DNA from: Delphinus delphis
Taxonomy: Eukaryota > Chordata > Mammalia > Artiodactyla > Delphinidae
Direction: 5' to 3'
NCBI RefSeq assembly: GCF_949987515.2
Contig: NC_082702.1
Location: forward strand, 55,769,600 to 55,833,599
Length of the DNA stretch: 64,000 nucleotides
The notes beneath the pieces were generated by a model. The model was not told the origin of the DNA, searched no databases, and saw only the letters and a program-made list of their open reading frames with translations. This document shows, piece after piece, positions 55,380 through 64,000 of the stretch; positions within the stretch are counted from its first letter, which is position 1; every line of letters begins with the position of its first letter. The translations under genes and the position numbers were made by a program.

Positions 55380-56107
55380 CCCGCGGGATGGAGAAATGAA
55401 AAGCGGCCCCAATTAGAGGCTTTGGTTCTGCAAACTTGATGCTCGGCACTTGAACTGTCACGGCGGAGCCTTAATTAGCAGCGGCGGGGGAGAGGTCAGG
55501 AACAACTCAGCAGTCTTGACAAGCGCGTTATCAAGTGCAGCGGAGCGGGGGCTGCCCGGGGAGCGGGCGGAGCGCCGGGGAGCGGGAGGGGAGGGGAGGG
55601 GAGGCGGACGATGGGGGCGCCGAGGCGCGCGGGAGGTGGCGGGGGGCGGCGGGGGGGTGCAGGCGCGCGGCCCCAGCCGAGCGGGAAGGGAATAAAATGG
55701 TTGCTGCCAGGCGGCCGCGTAGCCACGGCCGGCGGTGCATGAAGCCGCGGGCGAGGGGGCGCGGGGCGCTCCCGCGGGCGGCGTGAGAGGCTGCCGCGGC
55801 CCCCGGGCGCCCCTCTCCCAGGTCCCTGCAGCAGGCAGGCGGACGCCCCCAGCGGCTCCTGATCCCCCATTTCCCTGGCCCCTCTGGGGACGTCCCGCTG
55901 TCCCGTGACACCCCCCCTCGCCCCCCACCCCTCCCCCGCGCACCACCTCCCTGGGTTCCCGCCCCCGGCGCGGAGCGGGCAGCAGCAGCGCACGGCGCGC
56001 GTGGACGCCCCGCCGCTCGGTGACCCCGCGCCCACGCCGCGGGCTATGCGGGGAAGCCCCTCCTAGAGCCCCCCGGGTCCCCGCGACCCGGCGGGGGGCA
56101 GCACAGC
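55380..56107 (+). promoter_or_regulatory. CpG-island promoter and predicted 5' UTR
   Basis: About 19 CpG dinucleotides in 55561-55680 and many more on to 56110, the densest in the window. The upstream edge (55380-55530) has CAATTAG and TTAATTAG cores, a texture common at developmental promoters. A strong four-run G-tract lies at 55585-55604. The only TATA-like step is AATAAAATGG at 55691; most CpG-island promoters lack a TATA box. The transcription start is not resolvable by eye. It leads directly into the predicted first coding exon. Confidence 0.75.
56046..56066 (+). CDS. putative upstream open reading frame (6 codons)
   Basis: ATG at 56046 followed by five codons and TAG at 56064-56066 (peptide MRGSPS). 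It ends 41 nt before the candidate main start, so it would lie in the predicted 5' UTR if transcription starts upstream of 56046. Such uORFs commonly reduce main-frame translation. It could be coincidental. Confidence 0.3.
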   Translation: MRGSPS

Positions 56108-56150
56108 ATGCTCGGCATGAAGACCTGGTCGTCCCTGCTCCAGAACCTCA
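56108..56150 (+). CDS. predicted first coding exon of an unidentified gene (partial)
   Basis: An ATG with A at -3 (CAGCATGC context) opens 14 complete codons plus one base, reading MLGMKTWSSLLQNL. It is followed immediately by GTAAGT at 56151, a consensus 5' splice site, so the frame continues in phase 1 in a downstream exon that is not in the window or not visible. A second in-frame ATG at codon 4 could be an alternative start. The position at the 3' edge of the CpG island is what a first coding exon should have. I do not recognise the peptide, and short N-terminal exons are often isoform-specific, so no gene name is given. The supporting evidence is the combination CpG island, good start context and consensus donor. 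Confidence 0.6.
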
Positions 56151-57579
56151 GTAAGTGCCGGGCTCGCCGCCCAAGCCCAAGCCCGTGGAGAGGGAGAGGG
56201 GGAGGGCCTGGGATGGAACTTCTGGGGCGCGCCGCCCACCCCGCCTGGCTTGCGGACCTGGGATTACCCCCAGGTCATGCCCGTCCCCCCAGACGGGGCG
56301 CCTGCCACCTCGTCTTCCTGTCAACTCAGAGAAGAAGCCGATCGATTTATTTTTTTAAGGTAGAAAAGCCCCATCTACCTGTCTGTCTGGCCACGCCTGG
56401 GGCACGTCCAGGGTCCAACGGTGAGACCATGGAGAAAGCGGCAGATTTTGTCCGTGGGCAGCCGGGCCTGCACCAGCCTTGCAGGGGTCTGCGCTGTCAC
56501 GGCCAATTAGCAACCTGGGATGGGAGTGTCAACCCAGGCCTGGCCCCTTTGTGCCAGCAGGAAACCAGGGGACTGAGATCCAGGAACAAAAAATGGGTGG
56601 GGGGGTTCTCCCCTCTCTTGCACACAGGTGGGGACCAAGGGTGGTTTAAATTATGTTTCACCCAACTTGCCCCCTTCCCAAGCTGTGCTAGCATCTCCCT
56701 GGGCCCACCCGGCCCTCCTGGTGGGGGAACAGTGTCAAGGCTGTGACCTCACATTGCTGTGGATGAACCAGGCCGTGAAAGGGCGAGCGCTGTTGCAGAG
56801 CCCACTGTGGACAGATCCCCTCATCAGTCCCCACGGGAGGGGGTTCAGCAGGTCTCTGAGGTCCAGGGCACCTCTACAAGCAGAGGCTGTGAAGATGGTA
56901 GTGGGTAGGGTGGGGGCCCCTGAGGTCCTCGGCTGGAGGGCAGGTGGAGGGGGTGATGGGGAGAAGCCAGCCACAGACAGTAACTGCTGCCGAGGTCCCT
57001 TCGTGGTGATGCTGGTGACAGAGGCTGGGTGGCATGGTGGCATCCGCACAGCTCCCTCCTCACGGCCTGGAGAACAGGACATCCTGACCTGCAGACGATT
57101 TCTTCCAGGTGAGCCTAGGGTGTCCCTCCTGCTCCCCCCCCCGCCCCATCATCCGCGCCGCTGGGGTCCCCCGGGCCCCTCCTGCCTGCCTCGCCTCCCT
57201 TCCAGCCCTGCATCTCTGTGTGTATGCCTCTCTGCCGGTTTGAACCAAGGCTTTTAAAGCTTTTTGCCTTTTGAAAACTCGGGGAGGGGAAGAGTGGCTT
57301 GTGGAGAGGTCGTGAACAGCTGATGATTATAGTGCAGTGGGTAGAAAGAGCTTAAAACAAATCCCCGTCCGTCGGATGTCGGCTTAGAAGGTTTCCCGTG
57401 CTCTCCTCGGGGGGCCAGGTGCGGGGCAGCTGCTTAGAGGAAGGGGGAGGCTTTTTTCCTTTAGTGAAACGAACCTACGAAACTCCCGTCTCATTCAGGT
57501 GTTTGATCATCACTGCCTTCTGCCCACTCCCTGTGATTGCCCTTCTTCCCAGGGCTGGTGGATGGAGGGCACTGGAGGC

Positions 57580-57705
57580 CCTGCCCCGTGGGACCCCAGG
57601 AGGCCCCTCGCCGGCCGTGTGCCTTTGGCCAGGTCACGCGGCACCTCAGACCTCGGTTTCCCCGGGGTGGACGGGATGGCGGTCACGTGGGTGTGAGCCA
57701 CCATC
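57580..57705 (+). mobile_element. MIR SINE fragment
   Basis: 'gtgtgcctttggccaggtca' and 'ctcagacctcggtttccccg'. Confidence 0.6.
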
Positions 57706-57774
57706 TGCCAGGTGGACCGTGTCCCTGGCCCGCAGTGCGGAGGTGAAATCCCAGGTCTCCATGCCTCAGGCTTC

Positions 57775-57900
57775 ACAGCAGCTTCAGGAGGGAGGTGCTG
57801 GTTTGGTGGTGTATCGATTTGGCAGGTAAGGAAATAGGTTCAGAGAGGTTCAGCTCATTACTCAGGGTCACACAGCTAGTGAGGTGGTGAGGGAGGGGTG
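57775..57900 (-). mobile_element. MIR SINE fragment (inverted)
   Basis: 'ggcaggtaaggaaataggtt', 'cagagaggttcagctcatta', 'ctcagggtcacacagctagt'. Confidence 0.8.
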
Positions 57901-58554
57901 CTGGGGCCGCGGGCAGTCCCACTCTGGGCCGCGTTCCTGGTCAGCCATCGCTGGCTGCGCGGGCGCGTCTTCCTCCGGCTGGATCTGGTCCCTCTGCACT
58001 GTGGCAGCCTCGGACGGCCTCTCTGTGCCTGTAGGATACCACCTCTTTGGATTATTCCCCAAGTGGGGTCCCAGGGAACCCCCAGAGGGTGGACAGGGGT
58101 TGCCTGGATCCCAGGGCCCCTTGCCGCCACTGCCAGTGGGCCCAGACCAGGGCTTCTCTCAGGAGATTCCATGACCTCAGAGGGGTCCTGATGGTCTACG
58201 CTGGTAGGTTAGCCTGTCGGTCGTCGGGTCAGCTACTGTGAGAGGCTGGGATGGCCCTTGTAAACCCTTTGGAGACAGGCAGGTGGCAACACCTGTGCCA
58301 GCAGTGCAGACTCCTTGGGGGTGGCAGTGGAGGTCGTGTCAGTTGTGCTTTCGTCTGTCAGTAAGGAAACCAGACAAGCCATTTCCAGGTTTGCATATGT
58401 CTTGCTCTTTTTGGAAAAAACATATCTGGAGACCCTCAGCCCAGAAGGAAGTGGGGCTGAGCGGGCGGCTTAATCACCAGGTCCTGAGCTCAGCACGGCT
58501 TCAGCAGCCAGGTGGGAATGCCGGCCCTCGCTAGCGAGCGTGGGGCACCTATGC

Positions 58555-58712
58555 CTGCTCTAGCGGTTAGGAGCGCCAGTCTGGAGCCAGGCAGCCTGGG
58601 TTTGCATCTGGATCTGCCTCTTATTGGCTGTGTGCCTTAGGGCAAGACACATAACCTCTCTGTGCCACGGTTTCCTCCTCTACAAAAGGGGAAATGATAA
58701 TAGCATCTATCT
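58555..58712 (+). mobile_element. MIR SINE, well preserved
   Basis: 'agcggttaggagcgccagtc', 'tggagccaggcagcctgggt', 'cataacctctctgtgccacg', 'gtttcctcctctacaaaagg', one of the clearest copies in the window. A MaLR-like scrap follows at 58720-58760. Confidence 0.9.
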
Positions 58713-58914
58713 TGTTCCAGATAGCTCTTGCTGCGTAACAAACTGCCCCAAGATGATGGATTTCAGACAAGTCTCAAACCTCCCCCTTCCGTACCTCTTA
58801 AGGGTGCTGGACTAAGTGGTTAAAGTGCTTAGAACACGGGGTTTACCTAGTAAACATCAGCTCTCCCCAGCGCTGGGTCGCCGTGACATTCTTCTCATCT
58901 AAAGCGACATGAAG

Positions 58915-59120
58915 GGCTTCCCTGGCGGCGCAGTGGTTAAGAGTCCGCCTGCCGATGCAGGGGACACAGGTTCGTGTCCCGGTCCGGGAGGATCCCACAT
59001 GCCGCGGAGCGGCTGGGCCCGTGAGCCATGGCCGCTGAGCCTGCGCGTCCGGAGCCTGTGCTCCGCAGCGGGAGAGGCCGCAGCAGTGAGAGGCCCGCGT
59101 ACCGCAAAAAAAAAAAACAA
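58915..59120 (+). mobile_element. CHR-type SINE (forward)
   Basis: Begins GGGCTTCCCTGGCGGCGCAG, B-box-like GGTTCGTGTCC, ends GCGTACCGC and an A-rich tail. Flanking 14-bp copies at 58901-58914 and 59121-59134 differ at two places (C/T and A/G), consistent with decay at CpG sites. Confidence 0.95.
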
Positions 59121-59849
59121 AAAGTGACGTGAAGTGCTGGAGGAGAGCATGTGGTAGGGGGAATTGGGGGGGGGTCTGGGGTCGTAGGCCCACCTGCTCC
59201 TGTGTTAGCATTCCCTCTCTGCCCAGCCTCTGGTTTTCGGAGTGACCCTCGACCTTTGAAGTCTGTTCTCCCCCTTTCTGCCTGCGTCCTGGCCTTCTGA
59301 CCCCATCGCCCGCCTTGACGGGGGTCCCCCTGGAAAGGTGCCTCTCATCTGGCCAGTGTCCCGTGTGTCCGTGTTCAGGGGTCTTGGGGCCACAGGAACA
59401 GGGGGAGGCAGGAGGTGATGCCCTGGAGGAACAGGAAGAATCCAGGAGCCAACGTGGGGCCTTAGACAAGCACTTCGCTTCTGGGGCCTCTGCCTACCCA
59501 GCTCCATGAGGATGGGCTGGACCGGCTCCTCCTGGGGGCGCAGTACCAGTGTCACAGGCCCGGGGACTCACTCAGATCTGGGGGCAGGTGAGTTGAGCCA
59601 CGTCAAGGCCAGCGACCCTTCTGAGCCCGCAGGAGGACCTGGTCCACAGCCTGGCCTCAGAGACCTTCCAGCCAGGGAACGGCTCTCTCCTTCTCTCCTC
59701 CCATCCCCCTTCCAGCCACGCTGTGGTCGAGAACAGTGACTGCCTTTTCCCAGCTACTGACATCAGAGTGTGAGCTCCGGAAGGAAAGTGGGGTCAGGCT
59801 CATGGTAATATGCTGGTGATGTTATAATAGATGATAGTGAGGGTCATTT

Positions 59850-60350
59850 GTGCTGGGGTGAATAGTGTCTCCCAAGATACATGTCCACCCGGAACCTTGC
59901 AATGTGACCTTATTTGGAAATATGCAGGTAGTTAAGGATCCTGAGATGAAATCGACCTGGATTAGCGTGGGGTCCGAAGTCCAATGATTGGTGGTGTTCT
60001 TGTAAGAGAAAAAGGAGATACACAGGGAAGACAGCTGTGTGAAGATGGAGGTGGACACTGGAGGGATGAGGCCACAAGCCAAGGACACCTGGAGCCCCCA
60101 GGAACTGGAAGAGGCTGGAAGGACCCTTCCCAGAGCTTCTAACATCTGGAGGGATGCAGCCACAAGCCGAGCCTGGAGCCACCAGAAAGAGCCAGGGATG
60201 GATCCTCCCCAGAATCTTGGGAGGGACTGAGCCCCTCTGACACCTTGATTTCAGACTTCCCGTCTCCAGAACTGTGAGAGAATATGTTTCTGTGGTTTTA
60301 AGCCCCCAGATTGTGGTTATTTGTTATTGCAGCCCCAGGACACTCATAGG
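59850..60350 (+). mobile_element. MaLR-like LTR repeat (forward), nearly complete, with internal duplication
   Basis: 'gtgaatagtgtctcccaaga', 'atgtgaccttatttggaaat', 'ccttgatttcagacttcccg', 'tctccagaactgtgagagaa' and 'tgtggttatttgttattgca'. An internal about 80-bp unit occurs twice (about 60058-60138 and 60147-60218). Confidence 0.75.
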
Positions 60351-60392
60351 CCATCATCCCTCCTTAATATATTTTTAAAATATATTAAAATA

Positions 60393-60590
60393 GGGCTTCC
60401 CCGGTGGCGCAGTGGTTGAGGGTCCGCCTGCCAATGCAGGTGACGCGGGATCGTGCCCCGGTCTGGGAGGATCCCACATGCCGCGGAGCGGCTGGGCCCG
60501 TGAGCCATGGCCGCTGGGCCTGCGCGTCCGGAGCCTGTGCTCCGCAATGAGAGAGGCCACAGCAGTGAGAGGCCCGCGTACCGGAAAAAA
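60393..60590 (+). mobile_element. CHR-type SINE (forward)
   Basis: Begins GGGCTTCCCCGGTGGCGCAG, ends GCGTACCGG plus A-rich tail, inserted into an AT-rich site ('aaaatatattaaaata' before, 'aatatatataaatata' after). Confidence 0.95.
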
Positions 60591-60924
60591 GAATATATAT
60601 AAATATATGAAAAATACCATCTGATGTTCCTCTGAAGACCCCCAGTATTGTGGGATGGCTTAGAGAATACAGACCTGGCTTGGGGGACCTGTTTCCCACC
60701 ACCCCAGAAGCTGGGGCCTCCCTTTACCTCCCTGGCCTCCAGTTCAGGAGGGAAAAATGAGCTGCTCTGACGGGAAGGAAGGCCTTTCCAGTCTGCAATG
60801 GGCACAGCAGACGGCCAGGCTGGGCCCAGTAGCCGCCCTGCGGTCACCCATCTGCAGGAGGTAGGGACGCCCGAGGGCGGGAGCGAGGTGTGGGGGGTGG
60901 AGCCAAGCCTTCCGCCCGTCACTC

Positions 60925-61132
60925 TTTTTTTTTTTTTTTGCGGTACGCGGGCCTCTCACTGCTGTGGCCCCTCCCGTTGTGGGCACAGGCTCCGGATGCG
61001 CAGGCTCAGCGGCCATGGCCCGCGGGACCAGCCGCTCCGCGGCACGTGGGATCGTCCCGGACCGGGGCACGAACCCGCGTCCCCTGCATCGGCAGGTGGA
61101 CCCTCAACCACTGCGCCACCAGGGAAGCCCCT
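60925..61132 (-). mobile_element. CHR-type SINE (inverted)
   Basis: T tail, GCGGTACGCGGGCC, a small deletion in the middle, ending at 'gcgccaccagggaagcc'. Flanking GCCCGTCACT (from 60914) and GCCTGTCACT (61133-61142) differ once. Confidence 0.95.
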
Positions 61133-61284
61133 GCCTGTCACTGTGGCTCATCCCCGGCCTGAGATGCTGCCACCTCCTCTGCCCCCAGGTCCCACCCCTT
61201 GGCCTCGCGCCAGGGCGAGGCTCACGGGGTCTGCAGGAACCCCCGCCCACGTTCGCCTTCTAGAAGGTTAGCAGCATAAGCCAT

Positions 61285-61352
61285 CTTGTCTGTTCGCTGC
61301 CGTATCCCAGCACCCAGAACATGCTGGAACCAGTAGGCGCCCGAATCCTTGA
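61285..61352 (+). mobile_element. L2 LINE terminal scrap
   Basis: 'ctgccgtatcccagcaccca' and 'gaacatgctggaaccagtag'. Confidence 0.45.
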
Positions 61353-61354
61353 TT

Positions 61355-61795
61355 GTCTTGGAAGGAGCTCTGGGGCCGGCAGAGTTTCTGCCTGCCTCCC
61401 CTGCCCTGACCTCACCCCTGCACACTCAGCCCGGCAGCAGTCCCAGCAGCTATCAGACCAACCACAGGGCCCCGGGGAAGATGTGGAAACTGAGCCCTGG
61501 GCAGGTCAGGGCTAGCCTGGGCCGTCGGCCAGGGACAGAGCTGGGATCTGAGTCACCTTCCAGGGGGAAGTTGCCGTCCAGGGCCTGTAGCACGGAGGTC
61601 TTCACCCGGCCACCGTGTCCTCCTGGGATGCCCCGAATGCTGTCTTTGCCACGATCGCCTCTTGTTGGGTTACTGAACTCATCACTCTGGTGACCCACGC
61701 CCAGCAGAGCTGGAGTCTCTTGGGGCAGAAGGAGTGATGGGGGTCTGGGAGGACCGCTGGGCGCCCCAGGGGAGGGGCTGCGCCTCGCTCTGCTC
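61355..61795. other. unassigned intronic DNA
   Basis: No exon or repeat named. Confidence 0.4.
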
Positions 61796-61798
61796 CCT

Positions 61799-61811
61799 GG
61801 GGGGGGGGGGA
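61799..61811 (+). repeat. poly-G run
   Basis: A run of about 12 G, possible assembly-sensitive site. Confidence 0.8.
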
Positions 61812-61879
61812 CGAGCTGTCAGGGCTTGCGGCCGCCATGCTGCCCCCCCGCCCCTAGCCTCCAGCGTGGAGCAACCCCG

Positions 61880-62085
61880 GTGACCCAGTCAATGTTTCTT
61901 TTAATTAGAGACAGTTAAAGCAGTGTGGCGGTGACCGTTTGGTAGCTTCTTTAGGAGGAAGCAGAGAGCCCAAACGGAACCTAAAAAAATAAAAAGATAA
62001 AATAAAACCGAGTGAATTTTTAATAGCGATTATCTCCTGACACATAGCGCGTTGCCATCTGGCAGACACGCAAGCCCACTGAAGC
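61880..62085. other. conserved-looking AT-rich island in predicted intron 1
   Basis: 'gtttcttttaattagagaca', 'aaaataaaaagataaaataa' and 'tttttaatagcgattatctc' in GC-rich surroundings with no repeat match. Candidate intronic enhancer. Confidence 0.4.
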
Positions 62086-62089
62086 TTGA

Positions 62090-62125
62090 TGCTGGGGGGG
62101 GGAGGGGGGAGGAGGCGGCGGGAGG
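62090..62125 (+). repeat. G-rich tract
   Basis: GGGGGGGGGGAGGGGGGAGG within a purine-rich run. Confidence 0.8.
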
Positions 62126-62129
62126 GAGG

Positions 62130-62600
62130 GGTAGCCGCAGGGTTCCTGCTGGAGGCCCAGAGCGGGGCGCTGCCCCTGTGGACGGCCCTCGTGGCACCTC
62201 GGTGAGCCCCGCCCCGGTGGAGGCCCTCGCCTGCCTGCCCTGGGCCTTCTCAGCCCGGCCCCCTCACCTCAGACACCCCAGCAGCAGCTGACCTGAACGG
62301 AGGCTGGGTTCTCAGCATCTCAGCTGATTGCGGGGCTCCGCCGGCGCCGTGTTTCAGCGGTGGCCTTTGAGGAGGTCGTGGCTCAGTCTCAGAGGCCACG
62401 GTCTAGGAGTAAATGTGGTGCTGTTCTCATGTCGTGCCGCCCGCCGGTCCCTCGGATCATTCATTCAGTCCAGGTTTCTTAGGCGCCGGCCTGTGGCTGG
62501 AGCCGGGATGGGCCTCGATGGCTCAGGGATGAAAACGGTGCCGACCTCCCGGTCGCTTCAGGTTGGGGGAGAAGTCGTCACCTGAGTGGTTACGTCTTAA
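62130..62600. other. unassigned intronic DNA
   Basis: Nothing named. Confidence 0.4.
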
Positions 62601-62604
62601 GGTG

Positions 62605-62805
62605 CTGGGGCGCTGTTGACGATTGGATGCTTCTTTGTCGTGGGGCCGTTCTGTGCAACGTAGGTCGTTGAGCAGTGTTCCCAGCCTCTGCCTGCTATGC
62701 GCCAGTAACATCCTCCAGTTGTGGCGGCCCAAGAGGTCTCTGACATTGCCCAGTGTCCCCTGGGGGGCAAAATGATGGCCACAGCTGAGAGTCAGTAGCA
62801 CCGTC
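62605..62805 (-). mobile_element. MER20 MITE (inverted)
   Basis: 'gtggggccgttctgtgcaac', 'aggtctctgacattgcccag' and 'tgtcccctggggggcaaaat', the clearest MER20 in the window. Confidence 0.85.
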
Positions 62806-63064
62806 TGGGGGCCATCTCACCCCTGCGTGCACTTGGTGTCTGAGAGGTGAGGGGCACGTGGCCCGGGGAGGGGCTGGGCCACGCCATAGGCGCAGAGCTC
62901 GTTGCAGGTGAGGGAGGATCCAGCAGTTCCCGGTCGGGAGCATTCTAGGCAGTAAATGGTAGAAGTAGCGCCTGTTACGAAGTTGTCTAAAGGTGCACAT
63001 GCTATGAGGACCAACTTGTGGCGGCAGGAAAGTGCGGGGGCACCGCTGGGTGAAGTTGGAGGAT

Positions 63065-63430
63065 TATTAGCTGTCCTGGGACGGCTGTAGTAAAGCTCCA
63101 CGAACTAGGTCCTCAACAAGCTGTCTATTCTCTCAGTTGAGATCCTGCTGCAGGCCTGCTCCCTTCGGGGCTCCAGAGAAGAATCACTGCTTGCCTCTCC
63201 CAGCTTCTGACAGCTGCTTGCGTTCCTTGCCTTGTGGCCTCAGCTCTGCTCTATCTTCACAGGTCTTCCCCATGTGTCTTATATGGACACTCATCATAGG
63301 ACTTAGGACCCACCCAGATAATCCAGGACGGTCTTATTTCAAGATCATTAATGACATCTGCAAAGACCCATTTTCCAAATAAGGCCACATTCAGAGGTCC
63401 CCTAGGACGTGGGCATATCTTTTGGGTGCC
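63065..63430 (-). mobile_element. MaLR-like LTR repeat (inverted)
   Basis: 'tcctgggacggctgtagtaa', 'cttccccatgtgtcttatat', 'acatctgcaaagacccattt', 'tccaaataaggccacattca' and 'gtgggcatatcttttggg'. Confidence 0.75.
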
Positions 63431-63474
63431 AGAGCTGGTCACACCGATGCCGGAGGGGAGAACAGCTGAAGCAG

Positions 63475-63850
63475 AGCCCTGGGCGGGGAACTTGCCCGAA
63501 GTGTTCAAGAAACGGCAAGGAAGCCAGGCAGTGTGGACAGCAGGGTGGGAGGAGAACGGGGTGTGCGTGCAGCGGTGCCAAAGACTGGCCCTACGTGGGA
63601 GCGAGGTGGGAGCCTGGGGGGGTTTGGGCAGAAGGGGGACGTGAGCTGGCCTCCCTTCTCACGGAGTCCTCGGGTGCCACACGGAGGGTGAAGCGCGGGA
63701 TCAGGGCAGAAGCCGGGGACCAGCAAGTTAGCTGGCTACTGCACCAGTCCGGGCGAGAGGTGGGGATCGGCTCACATCTGGGGACGAGCAGGCGTCTCGG
63801 TGCGGTTTCCCACCCAGCCGGGGCAGCGTGTTCTCGGGTGGATTTCTGAG
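63475..63850 (-). mobile_element. L2-like antisense fragment
   Basis: 'cccgaagtgttcaagaaacg', 'gcaaggaagccaggcagtgt' and 'ctactgcaccagtccgggcg' parallel the L2 antisense order seen at 21.6-23.2 kb. Confidence 0.55.
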
Positions 63851-64000
63851 TGTCTTGTCTTCCCAGATAGCCCTCTCCACCTCCGCCCTCTGCCCTCCTC
63901 CCCTCCCCGCGCCTCCGCCTCCAGCCTCCGTAGGGCTGGGGGAGCTGGATGCTGTGAGGTCCTTGTGCCAGTTTCCCAAACAAGTGTTGCTTCCACTGCT

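Larger units (their letters stand above)
56151..64000 (+). other. predicted intron 1 (start) of the unidentified gene
   Basis: Starts with the GTAAGT donor. No acceptor with a convincing coding exon was found before the window end, which fits the long first introns of CpG-island genes. Contains MIR, three CHR SINEs, MaLR-like and MER20 elements listed separately. Confidence 0.5.

Noticed and set aside
58915..59000. tRNA-like A-box/B-box sequence
   Set aside because: It is the head of the CHR SINE, not a functional tRNA gene; the cloverleaf is degraded and continuous with the SINE body.

Overview
This is mammalian nuclear DNA, almost all of it noncoding, with no bacterial, phage or viral gene content. 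It carries the ancient repeats shared by placental mammals (MIR, L2, MER5A, MER20, old L1M ends, MaLR-like LTR pieces). It also carries at least eight tRNA-derived SINEs of the CHR type, whose 3' end reads GCGGTACGCGGGCC when inverted. CHR-type SINEs mark whales, hippos and ruminants. Seven of the copies are full length or nearly so, several still have clear target-site duplications, and I saw no ruminant Bov-tA or BovB element. A cetacean (dolphin or whale) is therefore the likeliest source; a hippopotamus cannot be excluded.

Layout. 0-19 kb: GC-rich intergenic or intronic DNA with scattered MIR/L2, a nest of insertions at 5.5-6.15 kb, TG-rich tracts at 11.8-12.2 and 13.0-13.4 kb, and a few AT-rich islands that look like conserved noncoding elements. 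19-33 kb: the largest such island (19.37-19.90 kb), MER20/MER5A copies, L2 pieces split by a SINE, and a second island at 31.7-32.1 kb containing a perfect homeodomain-dimer palindrome. 33-54 kb: mostly MIR/L2 debris, a CpG-dense block at 35.9-36.3 kb, a long CA/GACA tract at 41.75-42.0 kb, and an exon-like block near 42.5 kb. 55.4-56.15 kb: a strong CpG island ending in a short open frame of 14 codons directly followed by a consensus GTAAGT splice donor. This is the best candidate for a real promoter and first coding exon. If so, 56,151 to the end is the start of intron 1 of a plus-strand gene I could not identify; it holds three full CHR SINEs, two of them in inverted orientation 334 bp apart.

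I found no complete protein-coding gene, no rRNA, no standalone tRNA gene and no CRISPR array. The many open frames of 60-270 codons come from GC-rich DNA, from the SINEs (several frames are open in both directions) and from CA/TG repeats. Repeat family names are assigned by recall of consensus sequences, so boundaries of old fragments are approximate (about 10-40 bp), and 'conserved-looking' is inferred from composition only, not from an alignment.
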